Shown: positions 12,385 through 23,465 of the stretch, piece by piece
Numbering within the stretch: position 1 is the stretch's first letter
Layout: each line of letters begins with the position of its first letter
NCBI GenBank assembly: GCA_010015655.1
Contig: ML976679.1
Location: 217,613-281,612, forward strand
Source of the DNA: Bimuria novae-zelandiae CBS 107.79
Lineage: Eukaryota; Ascomycota; Dothideomycetes; Pleosporales; Didymosphaeriaceae
DNA length: 64,000 nucleotides
Reading direction: 5' to 3'
Notes under the pieces: model-generated
Databases searched by the model: none
What the model saw: the letters and a program-made list of their open reading frames with translations, nothing else
What the model was told of the DNA's origin: nothing
Made by a program: the position numbers and the translations under genes

Positions 12385-14255
12385 CTCGCCCCACACGCCA
12401 ACCGGAGGTTGGCCCTGCGCAGCCCAACGTAACTTTGTATAGAGAATCGAAATTAATCCAGTCTTTTGACAGCGTAGACTTCAATTATATGGGCTAATAT
12501 ACAGTGGAGTTGGTGTAGCAAGTAGGGCAGGATCTACAGTCATCTCTCTAAGAGATAGGACCTATCGGGGCTAATTTTATAGGCTTTACAAGTAGGCGTC
12601 CTTGTACGTTTTTGCAGCCTTTTAAGCAACCTTTTAAGCCTTAAGCTCTATACGTTAATTAATTACTTGTCGCGCTGTTTTAATAGTTACTACGCTACCT
12701 TTTTATACTAGCCTTTTATCTTTAATCTGCCTTTTTTAGCGTTGTTAAGCTGCTGCGGTGATATTTATGAGGTCGCGCTGGGCCAGCGCGAGACTATTAA
12801 TTAGCAATTGCAAGCTTTCTAGGAATTTTGTAAGCCTCCTGCTTAATATATTGCTTCTCTCTAGGGCGCGCGACATTTTTTGATGCTGCCGCTGATATGC
12901 TGTAGGTGTATTAGCGATAGGGCTCGAATCAACAGCAGATAGAACTAATAGGGATAGCGTCTGGATAGGTGCTAGCAGCTTTATGTAAACAAGCTCTAGA
13001 TTAAATAGAAAGATCCTAGCTTCCTCCCAGGCGCTTAGGATTGTGCTACGCTTAAATATATCTATCCTAATCCTATAGATCGAATGTAGAAATTTAACTT
13101 TGTTAAAGTCTGTGCAGCCAGTTCGAGTGGCTATCTTTATAGCCTTTTTATAATTCTGCTTTAATAGCTGAAAACAGACGACGTCTAGAGGCTGCAGATA
13201 ATGTAATAAATATAGTAATAGTAAGAAGGGAAGTATCTTATAATTATCGTAGAACTATATAAACTTAATAGTAAGGTAGCTACTAAATCTATTAAATATA
13301 AGTAATTACTATGTGTCTTTCTAGCGCGCGCGCGTTTATATTTCGAAAAACTTTAGCTACTCTATTAAGATAAAGTTATTAGCGTATCCTAATATTAATA
13401 TAGCGATTATATAGCTATTAGGCAGCGCTATATTTGTATACTAGTAATAAAGGTAATTAATGGCCTGTACGACGAGCATAGGTTCGAGCACCTCTCTATT
13501 ACTAGAGATTAATTTAATACTTATAATATAATCGCGCGACGTCTCTAACGTAGAGATATAAAGATAATTAAACTCTATAATAATAATCTATTAATTACTA
13601 CTAATGCCTATGCGGAAGCCGGTTTTGTCTATATTATAGGTGTCTAATAGGGTGACGCCGTAGGTGTATATCACCTTTTTAAGCTTAATAAAATAATAGC
13701 TATAAGCTTTAAACGTTGCTATTGCTATATAATCGATATGCTACGACTTCTACTTTATACGGCGACAGTCTAGATTTCTTAATAGCCATCGCGATAGCTA
13801 GTCCTTACTAAGTAGGGAAGCTCTGCTATTAGGGTGCGCGTAATTAAGGATATATTAAGTAGCACCTTTTAACTATAGTATAAGGTATAGCATGCTAATA
13901 GTGTCGTAGCGACGTATATATAACTTTAGCGCTTTATCCTAGATCTCTAAGAGTTGTAGATTCGTGCCGCTGCGGTCATGGCGGCTGATCCGGCCTCCAG
14001 CGCGCGCTCGAAGTCACGAAACAGGCACGCTCTATTCGCGTGCTGCAGCTGCAAAATTAGGTATTTCTAAGCTAGAAAAACTAGAAAGATAATTAGAGAT
14101 ACGCTGCTTAATTTTATAGCTCTTACTATAATATTTAGGCATAGTTGTGGGTTGTTTATTAAGAAAATAGAAAAATCCGCGATAAAAAGTTACGTTAGGC
14201 TGCGAAGTTACGTTGGGCTGCGCAGGGCCAACCTCCAGTTGGCGTGTGGGGCGAG
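12385..14255 (-). mobile_element. Pogo G: 1871-bp pogo-like transposon nested in pogo F
   Basis: Imperfect TIRs of about 50 bp begin CTCGCCCCACACGCCAAC at 12385 and end at 14255 as the reverse complement. TA flanks both sides (12383-12384 and 14256-14257). The insertion lies inside the F transposase frame. The TIRs remain GC-rich while the interior is AT-rich. The transposase is on the minus strand and belongs to a different subgroup from F, C, E and N (it has HYLQPLDVVCFQ rather than SHLLQPLDVGCFS). Confidence 0.9.
12440..14150 (-). pseudogene. Pogo G transposase remnant (DDE superfamily)
   Basis: On the minus strand near 13.65 kb the sequence reads YNIDKTGFRIGISSN, the first catalytic block of pogo/Fot1 transposases (xNxDETGFxxG). 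The Asp is kept but Glu has become Lys, a G-to-A change. Near 13.2 kb LLHYLQPLDVVCFQLLKQ is the conserved block just upstream of the third acidic residue. Downstream, a segment like STILSAWEEARIFLFN fits the C-terminal region. Several stops break the frame. In its intact form the protein would bind the TIRs and cut and paste the element into TA sites. Confidence 0.8.
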
Positions 14256-14560
14256 TAGCGTGGGCGGAAATCCTCGCGAATCTAGGTCGAGTATATGCCT
14301 AACAATCACCTCCTCTTCTAGCTTAGTAAGCTTTTTTAAACTAGGCTTATAATCGCGTCGTGCAGCGATTCTAGCGTATTAACTACGTAGTGTACTTTTA
14401 GAAATCTTATAAATAGTAGTAGCGCGTCTTCTGCTTTAAATTTAATTTTAGTTAATAGCTAAGATAGTAAGGAGAATATTAGCTTTATTATAGGGCAATT
14501 AAGAAGTAGTTAGTTAAGCTATCGTAGTTAAAAGGTAATATGTTACGAAAAGTTGGTGGG
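14256..14560 (-). pseudogene. Pogo F transposase, N-terminal part
   Basis: Minus strand reads KKLTKLEEEVIVRHILDLDS and then RGFPPTL, stopping where pogo G was inserted. The CENP-B/pogo helix-turn-helix DNA-binding domain occupies this end in the family. Pogo E has the matching LNLDS-GFAPTL followed directly by GAI-DIINKVLAKRSASY, so the F reading frame is restored by removing G with one TA. Confidence 0.7.
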
Positions 14561-15009
14561 GTGCGCAGCTCGCTTGCCTGCGTAGCTCGCTTGCCAGACA
14601 CGTTACTTAAAAATTATAATATTTTATTCTTATCGACTCTCGATGCCTAGAGTTTAATTATAAATAGGGAGGCTATCTTTTTATTTCCCTAGCTATTACT
14701 CCTTTATAAGCTAATAGCTTGCTACGCATAATTATTCGCGCTAAAATATAAACCTTTAGTAAAAGGTCCTATTCTTATTTCTATAATTTTTTTATTTAGT
14801 AAAAATAGTCTTACTAGCGTTAAGTATCTATTAAGACTTCTTCTTAATTACTTACTAAGGAGGGTTCTATCTCCTCGCAGGTCTAGGCGTCGCCTTTATA
14901 ATATTTATCTATATAAGTTCTTTAACTTTATGTGCTACTTTGTAGTTTTAGTTTATAATTATATTTAAAATCTACTTATCCCGTAATAGGTAGAAGTAAT
15001 TAAATTTAA

Positions 15010-15211
15010 TATAAAGGGCTAGGTGCTTAAAAAGCTAAAGGTGCTAAAAGAATACTTATAAATTTAATAGAAAGTCTAAAGTTAAGCTTTAAGCGTTAAA
15101 CTTATATATCTAGGGTTCGTATAATCGAGGGTTAAGGATCCGAGGCAACAACTGGGCGTAGCCCATTACAGTATCTAAGCCTGTTCCAGGTAAGGGGAGG
15201 ATAGGTTAACA
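15010..15211 (-). repeat. Possible gypsy A 5' LTR
   Basis: The left edge resembles the left edge of the gypsy J right LTR (58701): both follow the run AATTAAATTTAA and continue TATAA(A/G)GGG. Towards the other end, AACA at 15208-15211 could be the reverse complement of a TGTT start, with AACA at 15150 as an alternative. The partner LTR would be outside the window, so neither a TSD nor the length can be confirmed. A perfect 16-bp palindrome, AGTAAGGCGCCTTACT, overlaps the edge at 15211-15226. Confidence 0.35.
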
Positions 15212-15226
15212 GTAAGGCGCCTTACT

Positions 15227-16586
15227 AATATTTAGTAGTTAAGAGCTAAAGAGAACACTAACGTGAGTTATAAATAATTCAATCCTATAACAAACTATAA
15301 AATAACAAACTTAAAGATTTACTAATCTATTATAGGAGATGTACTTAAAGTATCTTAAGTTAACTATAAAAAGTAGGAAAGGTATAAAGAAATTATTAAA
15401 CTATATATTATTTATCCTAGCTCTTATTATTATTTAAATTATTATTATAGTCCTGCTAAAGCATTATAGTTCTAAGGACTTCTATCGGCTTCTCGCTTAC
15501 GCGAGACTTTGTTACGTAACTACTAACCTAAGCTGCCCCGCGCTTCTTTATGTTCCCTTTATTTTATTCCTTCGCTGGCCACTGTCCTGCCGGCATCTGG
15601 TATCCTTGTCTTTAAGGTTTCCAAGATCGTAACATAAATCTCCCTAGCTTAAGGAGAGTTTACCCTATTTTCTATCTATTTTTTATTAAAACTATATACT
15701 CTACGTCCCTCGTTAGTACATAATTAAAAGCTTATTAAGAAAATATTACGCTAATATAGCGACAATATCTATAATATAAAAAAAATTATTAACAAGTAAT
15801 AGATACTACCTAGAGCTTAAGGGTAGCTTCTTAAATAGGAAGAATACCCTAAAGAGGAAAATAGTTAAGTGGCTAGCACTTTTATTAGTAGTAAGGCGCT
15901 AAAAAAGCATTAAAAAAAGCTTAAGGTATTTTTAAGATGCTTAGTTATTCTCGCGTCTATATAATAAAAGTCCAAAAGCTAAAGTTATCCTCTTAAAAAA
16001 GGGAGCATAGCTAATACTACTTATAGTTGGTTAAGGAAGTTATTTCTCTTTCTTATCTATAAAAAAGCACTAGAGTTAAATAAATACTAGTTCTATTAAT
16101 TTCTCTAACTACCTTATAATTTAGGGTAAGGAGTATAATTTCCTTTAAGACTTTTATTAATAAATTTATATAAGCAATGTAAGGTAAGGAAAATAATATT
16201 TATTCTTTTTAGTAAGTAGTGAAGTAGTCTAAAAAAACATTACTACGCTATATTAGAGTAAAAGACGCTACGTTTATTTAATTTCTATAAAATATTAATA
16301 AGTAGTACTTTAAAAGAGTATTAGTTAATAGATAAAGATATGTAAAGGAAGGAGGAGAGATAATATTAAAATTTTAGATTTGAAAGAATAATAGTAGTAT
16401 TTTATAATAAAAGGTGGCGCTGTTATCTTCCTAAGCATTATATAATATCCTATAGTGTCCTAAGCGCTAAGACTATGGGGCGCTACAATTACGTAACTAT
16501 ACTATAAAATCCTATATATACCACGTTTAGGATAATATAGAACTATAGGATACTATAGGACTAGTTATATATATAGAAACGTGAAG
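15227..16586. other. Unassigned AT-rich tract
   Basis: No domain is recognised on either strand. A short stretch at about 15.48-15.64 kb is less AT-rich than its surroundings but contains no open frame of note. Around 15.8-16.3 kb the plus strand gives long Lys/Leu-rich stretches that could be an eroded retrotransposon gag, though nothing distinctive supports that. Confidence 0.4.
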
Positions 16587-16588
16587 TA

Positions 16589-16856
16589 ACGTACTCCATA
16601 AGCGAGTGGCCGGCACAAGCGAGTGGCCGGAAATGCCAAGGCCCCATCAAAATGTACACTCTACACAATAGTACAGAACGCACATAAATAGTTATAAGAA
16701 ATCGTAGTAGGCTAATCTACCTAGAATCTACTTCTACTTCTTTTTTATACGTGCGCGAATTATGCCTAGCCTTACTATAGCGTCTACAGCGCTATTAAGT
16801 TAATCTACCTCTATTAGCGCGCACACTCTTCTTTACCTTCTTCTTTACCTTCTTCT
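16589..16856 (-). mobile_element. Orphan pogo end fragment (C/D family)
   Basis: This roughly 268-bp segment is the reverse complement of the right end of pogo C (21340-21606): TIR, 3' flank and the zinc-knuckle end of the transposase. TA precedes it at 16587-16588. It carries two copies of AAGCGAGTGGCCGG in its TIR. It stops where pogo D begins, and no continuation was found beyond D, so it is a truncated copy rather than a split one. Confidence 0.75.
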
Positions 16857-16858
16857 TA

Positions 16859-18707
16859 ACGTACTCTACAAGCGAGTGGCCGGCACAAGCGAGTGACCGG
16901 AAATGCCAAGACCCTATTAAAACGTACTATTACCTATAGTATAACGCGATATCTTAACTACCTAACTAATTACTAAAATTAAAAAAGCCCTAATTATAGC
17001 TTACGTTTTAAGCTATTAGAGGAAATGCTCTACTTTTAATTTCACGTGCTATAGTAGTTTATAGTATTATTAAAAATATACTAGGATAAAGACGTGCTAG
17101 AGTAACCTTTTAACCTAATTATACGCCTAACTTTATAAATCTCCTTCTAATAGAGGAGTAAGTAATTATTTAGTATATACTTAACCTAAACACGTAAGGA
17201 TTTCCGCCCTAGCTTATTATTATAAAAGATATAATTAATTCTTTACTAGCTAAGTAGTTCTATAAGCCTATTAGTTAAAACTAGGCTATAAATTTTATAA
17301 AGCGCTAGCTAAAGCTTTAAATTAAGTTTAATTAAAAGTATAATAATAAGAAAGCCTTCTGTAAGGATCCTAAGGCTATATAAGACTAGTTCTAGCTTAT
17401 AAAGAATCCTAAAGCCAAGTATAGTATCCTAGATAAGGACACTTATATAATAGGCATAATATTAATAAAAGTAATTATCATAAGCTTTAAGTGTTAAGGT
17501 AAGCTAAAGAGCGTATAATAAGGTAATTAAAAGTAGATAATAGCTATCTAGGGCATTAATAAAATAGGCTAAGCAATTCTACTATTTCTTATCTTTTAGA
17601 CAAGCACCACCTCTCTGCCTAGTACTAAGAGAAAGATCTACCTTACAATTTAGGTTATTACAGTCTCTAAGAATAGCTAGATAATAAATAAGCTTAGTTT
17701 ATAGTAGTTAAAGCACTTTAACACGTATATAAAAAGGCGTGTTATTAGTATAGCATGTTTACTTATTATTAATAGCTATAAGAGTCACGACTTGCTTAAA
17801 TTCTAATAATATTATAAGAATAATGAGTTTATTACTCTTTATATACCTTTATATTCGTCGCACCTCTTGTAGCCACTTAATACAGGCTATTTCTCGCCTT
17901 TAAAGAAGGCGTATAGGCGTTAAGCTAAGGATCTAATACGTAACTAGGTTAGGTATATTACTAAAATTAAGTTTTTACCTCACTTTATTGCTGCTTTTAA
18001 GGCTATAATTACTTAAAGTAATATCTAAGGAGGCTTTTAAGGCGCTAGTTTACTCTTATTGAATTTATAAGCTATAATATTAAAGCTTAATATTTACTTA
18101 CGCACGCCTTTACCTTGTACTATACACGATAGTACGTGGTAGTTGTAAACACTGAGTAATACTTTAGAATTAGGGTTATAATTAACGCTAATAAAGAAAA
18201 AAAATAATCTTATGTAGATAGTTCTCTAACTTTAATATTTAAGGTAGTTAAAAAGCTTATAGAAGGCGCTAAGCTAATAACATATTTTTTTGTATTAATA
18301 TCTAAGCATAACGCTAAGCTTTAAGCTACTAATGAGGCTACTATATAATAAAAATTATATAAAAAAAAGTTACTATAGTAGGAAGGAGTCCTTATAGCTA
18401 CTAATAGCTAGTAACTAGCTACCTTAAAGGACTTTATAGCGTGTAGTAATCAGTAGAAAGCGAAGAAGTAGGTACGCGCTAATAAAAGTAAATTAACCTA
18501 ATAGTACTATTAATACTATAGTAAAGCTAGGTATAACTTACGCACCTATAAGTAATTCATAAAAATAAATTCTAAATAGATTAGCCTATTACAATTTTTA
18601 ATAACTATTTATAGTTGTTCTGTATAATCGTATATAGTCTAGATTTTAATAGGGTCATAGCAGAGTGATTAGCTCGCTTAATTAATCAGCTCGCTATGCA
18701 TGTACGT
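16859..18707 (+). mobile_element. Pogo D: 1849-bp Fot1-like transposon, same family as pogo C
   Basis: TA flanks both ends (16857-16858 and 18708-18709). The left end begins ACGTACTCTACAAGCGAG and the right end is the reverse complement of ACGTACATGCATAGCGAG. The interior is colinear with pogo C but more heavily mutated. The two ends have diverged in the repeated TIR motif beyond what C-to-T change alone explains. TIR pairing is therefore weaker than in C, but length, TA flanks and colinearity agree. Confidence 0.8.
16960..18560 (+). pseudogene. Pogo D transposase remnant with catalytic-motif deletion
   Basis: Colinear with the pogo C transposase: shared blocks include the GKHHLSAWY-type region (17.6 kb) and the PLYSSHL-PLDVGCFS-type region (17.85 kb, here partly stops). 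At 17446/17447 exactly 21 bp are missing relative to C positions 20341-20361; those 21 bp encode NFNETGF, the first catalytic block. The deletion keeps the frame. The C-terminal zinc knuckle (about 18.5 kb) has Tyr at Cys positions (YSKARYNLRTY). Many TAG/TAA stops are present. Confidence 0.75.
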
Positions 18708-18939
18708 TATACTTATTAATAGTAATATATTTAATTTTTAGAGAATTATATATTATATTAAGTCGTGCATCCTAAACAAAGACGTATAATACTACTAAAA
18801 AAAAGGTAGAATCTCTCATAAATAAATATAAATTATTAACATTTTTTAAAGTTATAACGTGTTTCACCACCAAGCGAGCGACACTACTAAGCGGACGGTT
18901 TTTGCTTGGCACGGTCATATCCCTTATCTACCTAAGATG

Positions 18940-19760
18940 TCTCAACAACGTAACGTAATACTATCTAATTAAGAAGGCAGAATTAATTTTGCTTTTAAAG
19001 CCTATTATACACGCTAAATTTAGAGCCGCTAACGCGCTGCTAGTACGTTTAGTATACCTTATTTAACCTTTAAGTATTAATACTACAAACGCGCCTATCG
19101 ACTACTTGCACCTCTTAATAGCTAAAAGCTTACCTTTACTAAAGTAAAAATAGTTATTTAGTATATCTTTAACCTTAATACACGAGGTTTCGCGCCCCTA
19201 AAGGCTAAGGTTAGAGATATAGCGAATAAGATACTGGCTAAGCGGGGTGCAGAGCTAATAGGTAAGGACTAGGTAGATAGATTTATAGCGCGTAAGGAAA
19301 GGCTTAAGATAGCGTTTAATTACGTAAAGGATATCTAAAGAATTAAGTAAAAGGATCCTAAAATTATAAGCACGTAGTTTAAGCTTATAAAGGAGATAAT
19401 AGCTAAGTATAGTATCTATAATAATAATATACATAACTTTAACGAGACTGGCTTCTAGATAGGCGTTATTAGCTTTATAAAAGTTATTACAGGCTTAGAG
19501 AAGCGCACAAGGCCTAATCTTATCTAGCTAGGCGATTAGGAGTAAGTAACTATTATCTAAAGTATCTACGCTATAGGGTACGCGATCCTGCCCTTTATTA
19601 TTTATAAAGGACGCATCTATATCTTAGCGTGGTACAAGGAGGCTAATATCCCTTATAATTAGAAGCTCTTAGTCTTTAAAAATAAATAGATAAATAACAA
19701 GCTTAGAGTTGCGAAGTTAAAGCACTTTAACGCCTATATAAAAACGCGTTAAGTAGGAGT
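18940..19760 (+). pseudogene. Pogo H transposase, N-terminal and first catalytic block
   Basis: The plus strand encodes a helix-turn-helix region and then KDPKIISTWFKLI at about 19.36 kb. HNFNETGFWIGVI follows at about 19.43-19.47 kb (a stop replaces Trp in the sequence), the first DDE block with Asp changed to Asn. LPFIIYKGRIYILAWY comes next. The frame is cut at the TA where pogo C begins. Stops are common. Confidence 0.75.
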
Positions 19761-19761
19761 A

Positions 19762-21606
19762 ACGTACATGCATAGCGAGTGGCCGGGCATAGCGAGTGGC
19801 CGAAAATGCCAAGACCCCATCAAAACGTTCTACTACAACGCGATGTCTCAACAACGCAATAAACTACCTAAATTAAAAGAGGCTAGATTATAGCTTGCGC
19901 TTTAAGCTATTAAAGAAGACGCGTTACTCTTAATTTTACGCGCTATAGTAGTCTATAGCGTTACTAAAAGAATACTACGATAAAGACGCGCTAGAACTAC
20001 CTTTTGACGCGACTACGCACCTAACTTAATAAGACTTACTATAAGAAAAGAGCAGGCAATTATGTAGTATATACTTAATTTAAATACGCGAGGGTTTCCG
20101 CCTTAGCTTGTTACTATAAAAGATATAGCTAATTCTTTACTAGCTACACGCTACAACAAGCTAGTTAGTTAAAGGTAGCCTTACTACTTTGTTAAGCGCC
20201 AGCTAGAGCTCTAAGTTAAGTTTAATTAAAAGTACGACTATAAGAGAGCCCTCTGTAAGGATCCTAAGGTTGTACAGGGCTAGTTCTGGCTTGTAGAGAA
20301 TACTAAAGCCAAGTATGGTATCCTGGATAAAGATACCTACAACTTTAACGAGACTGGCTTTATAATAGGCATGATATTAACAGGAGTAGTTATTATAGGC
20401 TTTAAGCGTTAAGGCAAGCTAAAGAGCGTGCAGTAAGGTAATTAAAAGTAGATAATAGCTATTTATAGTATTAACGCGACAGGGTAGGCGATCCCACCCT
20501 TCCTTATCTTTCAGGGCAAGCACCACCTCTCTGCCTGGTACTAAGAGAAGGATCTACCTCGCGACTAGGTTCTCGCAGTCTCTAAGAACAGCTAGACAAA
20601 TAACGAGCTTAGTCTATAGTAGCTAAAGCACTTTAACGCGCATATAAAAGAGTGTACTATTAGTAGCTATTAGTTACTCGTTATTAATGGCTACGAGAGC
20701 TATAACTCGCTCGAATTCTAGCAATACTATAAGGATAGAAAGATTATCACTCTCTGTATGCCTCTATATTCGTCGCACCTCCTACAGCCACTAGATGTAG
20801 GGTGTTTCTCGCCGTTAAAGAAGGCATATGGGCGCCAAGCCAAGGATCTAATGCGCAACTATATTACGCATATTACTAAAATTAAGTTCCTACCTTATTT
20901 TATTACCACTTTTAAGGCTATAATAACTTAAAGTAATATCTAAGGAGGCTTTTAAGGCGCTAGCCTTATTCCCCTTAACCTAAAAATAGTAATATTAAAG
21001 CTTAACGTTCGTTTGCGTACGCCTTTACCTTCTACTATACGCGATTGTACGTGGCAGTCGCAGACGCCTAGCAACACCCTAGAATTAGGGTCACAATCGA
21101 CGCTGGTGAAGGAGAGGATTTAGAGACACCTAGATAGCTCCCTAACAAGTATAGTTAAGGTAGTTAAAAAGCTCGTAAAAGGCGCTAAGCTAATGGCGCA
21201 TTCTCTAGTATTAATAATAAAGCGTAACGCTAAGCTTTAAGCCGCTAATAAGGCTACCACACGACGTAAATTATATAAGAGAAAGCAACTATAGCAAGAA
21301 GGGGTCCTTATAACTACTAATAGCTAGCGACTAGCTACCCTAAAGGACTTTACGGCGCGTAGTAATAGGAAGAAGGCAAAGAAGAGGGTGCGCGCTAATA
21401 GAGGCAAATTAACTTAACAGCGCCATAAACGCTGCGGCGAGGCTGGGCATAATTCGCGCACGTGTAAAAAAGAAGTAGAAGTAGATTCTGAGTAGATTGG
21501 CCTACTACAATTTCTTATTACTATTTGTGTGCGTTCTGTACTATTGTGTAGAGTGTAGATTTTGATGGGGTCTTGGCATTTTCGGCCACTCGCTATGCAT
21601 GTACGT
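19762..21606 (+). mobile_element. Pogo C: 1845-bp Fot1-like transposon nested in pogo H
   Basis: Flanked by TA (19760-19761 and 21607-21608). Both ends start ACGTACATGCATAGCGAGTG in inverted orientation and share the continuation ATGCCAAGACCCCATCAAAA. The left TIR has the motif ATAGCGAGTGGCCG twice, while the right TIR has it once. C is the least RIP-damaged pogo copy here and serves as the reference for pogo D and for the fragment at 16589. Confidence 0.92.
19840..21480 (+). pseudogene. Pogo C transposase remnant with C-terminal zinc knuckle
   Basis: Readable blocks in order. Near 20.34 kb YNFNETGFIIG is the first catalytic block, with Asp changed to Asn. Near 20.51 kb FQGKHHLSAWY-EKDLPRD is present. 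Near 20.76 kb MPLYSSHLLQPLDVGCFSPL and then KKAYGRQAKDLMRN form the block before the third acidic residue. At 21424-21465 RCGEAGHNSRTCKKE forms most of a CX2CX4HX4C knuckle. The first Cys position is His (CAT). Scattered in-frame TAG/TAA codons prevent translation. Intact relatives are 500-550-residue transposases acting at TIRs in the nucleus. Confidence 0.8.
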
Positions 21607-21608
21607 TA

Positions 21609-21670
21609 TATTAACTACTTATTTTAAATAGTTATAAGAGCTATTAATCTTAGGATTTTAAGAACTACTA
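21609..21670 (+). pseudogene. Pogo H transposase, second catalytic block (62-bp segment between C and E)
   Basis: This short island translates as Y-LLILNSYKSY-S-DFKNY, equivalent to the family's LLILDxHxSHxSxDFxxYC with the catalytic Asp now Asn. It is flanked by the TA copies belonging to C and E, which shows that both inserted into the same H gene 62 bp apart. Confidence 0.75.
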
Positions 21671-23463
21671 ACGTACTTGACAAGCGAGCGGCCAGTATAA
21701 GCGAGCGGCCACCCCACTAAACTTTTCGCAACGCGTTACCTTATAACAATAATAGCTTAACCACCTCCTACTTAAATACTTTATATTAAAGCAGATATCT
21801 TCCTAGCTATCTTAGTTATTAATTAAGACTAGATCTAAAGCGTACAACGCGCTATAGCAATATATAACGTCCCTTAAAATATACTATGTAGGCAACGTGT
21901 AGAAATTGCTATATAGCGTAATTATTAGCCTAAATTAAAAAAGTTTACTAAGCTAGAAAAGAAGGTAATTATTAGGCATATACTTAATCTAGATTCTTGA
22001 GGGTTTGCGCCTACCCTAGGTGCTATATAAGATATAATAAATAAGGTACTCGCTAAGCGCAGCGCTAGCTATATAACTTTGTTAAGTAAATAAATTACCT
22101 TACTACACGATTTAATTAGCTATATAATTAGTAGAGGACTTTATATAAGAATTTTAAAGCTATTAAGGCTTAGTTCGAGCTTGCATCGCGCACGAAGGCT
22201 ACCTATAGTATCTATAATAAAGATACCTATAACTTTAACAAGACTAGCTTTATAATAGGTAAGATATTAGCACAGCTTATTATTATAAGCTTAAAAAAAT
22301 AAGATAAACTAAAGGCTATCTAGCTAGGTAATTATAGGTAGACTATAGTAATCTATAGAACTAACGTTACTAGCTAAGTAATCCTGTCCTTTATTATCTT
22401 CCCTAGCTAGTATTACCTCTCTACCTAGTACTAGAATAATAATATACTATGCGACTAGGCTTTCGCTGTTAGTAATAATAGCTAAACTACTAATAAGCTT
22501 AGAGTATAGTAGCTAAGGCATTTTATTAAATCTATAATAAAGCGTAAGGTAGGCGCACGCTAGCTACTTATACTTAATAGCTATAAAAGTTATAACTTGC
22601 TTTAATTTGAAGAGCTCTATAAAGAGAATAATATTATTACTTTTTATATAATACTATATTTATTACACCTTTTATAGCTACTACATTAAAAGCCTAATAC
22701 GCGACTATATTAGCTATATTATAAAGTTAGAGTTCTTACTAGCCTTTTACGTGGCCTATATATAGTTAATTATAAAGGGGAATATCTACGTAAGCTTTTA
22801 AGGCGCCAGCCTAGTCCTATACGACCTAGAGACGGTAATATTAAAACTTAATATTAAGCTTTATACGCTAACGCTACCTTTACTAAAGATTACTCTTTAA
22901 AAAGCTAAAATACTAAGTAATGCGCGTGAGCTAGAGGCTTAGTTAATATTAATTTATAATAAGATTTAAAGGTATACGAGCTTATTACTTACTTTTATTA
23001 TTATAGCGCTTAATTAGCTTAAAAAGGGCACTAAGGTAATAGCTTATAAAAGTACGCTTATACGCGATTAGACCGCGAGGCTTAAATAAGTAAATAAGGT
23101 AGCTATAATACATAAAAAGTAATAAAGAAGTAGATATAAGGGCAAGGCACCTTAATAAAAGAAAAAAATTCTTACTTAAAAAGATATTAAGTAGTAGCTA
23201 AAGAGCGAAATATGTTAAGATAAGGCGTAATTAGGTGCTAGTTAGTAAGCTTTAACACGCTGTAGCTACTGTAGAGAGACTAAGTATAATACGCAAACGT
23301 GTATAAAGCGTAGTATAAATACTACTTAATCTAGTATAATAATTATATATAATTATTATATATAATTATTATATCGCGTTGTTAAGTTAGATCGCGATAA
23401 AGGCAATAAAAGGTTGGTGGGATGGCCGCTCGCTTGTACCAGCCGCTCGCTTGTCAAGTACGT
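21671..23463 (+). mobile_element. Pogo E: 1793-bp Fot1-like transposon nested in pogo H
   Basis: Flanked by TA (21669-21670 and 23464-23465). TIRs begin ACGTACTTGACAAGCGAGCG at both ends, inverted, and continue to a CCCCAC(T/C)AA block. AAGCGAGCGGCC occurs twice, spaced by a few bases, in the left end and nearly so in the right. It is the same transposase family as pogo F. Confidence 0.92.
21780..23350 (+). pseudogene. Pogo E transposase remnant with C-terminal zinc knuckle
   Basis: Plus strand. An N-terminal helix-turn-helix segment reaches LNLDS-GFAPTLGAI at about 22.0 kb. YNFNKTSFIIG at about 22.23 kb is the first catalytic block with both acidic residues changed (Asp to Asn, Glu to Lys). 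Near 22.7 kb is YISYIIKLEFLLAFY. At 23261-23302 CSYCRETKYNTQTC is a CX2CX4HX4C knuckle whose His has become Tyr (CAT to TAT). Multiple stops occur. Confidence 0.8.
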
Positions 23464-23465
23464 TA

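Larger units (their letters stand above)
10871..14603 (-). mobile_element. Pogo F: Fot1-like DNA transposon inserted in gypsy A and split by pogo G
   Basis: Terminal inverted repeats of about 56 bp begin ACGTGTCTGGCAAGCGAG at 10871 and reappear as the reverse complement ending at 14603. Both ends are flanked by TA (10869-10870 and 14604-14605), the target of Tc1/mariner-type elements. Each TIR holds two copies of CAAGCGAGCTGCGCA. Subtracting G and its TA leaves about 1860 bp, the same size as the other pogo elements here. Coding remnants are on the minus strand and closely match pogo E, so E and F are two copies of one family. Confidence 0.9.
1..15211 (-). mobile_element. Gypsy A: RIP-degraded Ty3/gypsy retrotransposon, split by copia B and pogo F; left end outside window
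   Basis: Minus-strand remnants appear in the usual gypsy order from high to low coordinate: a gag zinc knuckle near 9.9 kb, reverse transcriptase near 8.5-9.0 kb, RNase H split by copia B, and integrase near 1.4-2.0 kb. The reverse transcriptase and a possible LTR near 15.0-15.2 kb resemble those of gypsy J at 42-59 kb, so the two are probably the same or sister families. Every domain carries many TAG/TAA stops and Cys-to-Tyr changes, so the element is dead. The right boundary is tentative because the second LTR would lie left of base 1. Removing copia B with one copy of its 5-bp TSD restores a continuous RNase H frame, which shows that A was there first. Confidence 0.75.

Noticed and set aside
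12300..12440. A 137-bp MITE with AAAGTTACGT ends
   Set aside because: A perfect short inverted repeat exists, but the boundaries conflict with the TA-flanked TIR of pogo G and with the F reading frame, which explain the sequence fully.
12284..12484. 66-codon minus-strand frame as a separate gene
   Set aside because: Its second half is the pogo F transposase and its first half is pogo G TIR and interior, so the frame is a chimera across an insertion boundary.
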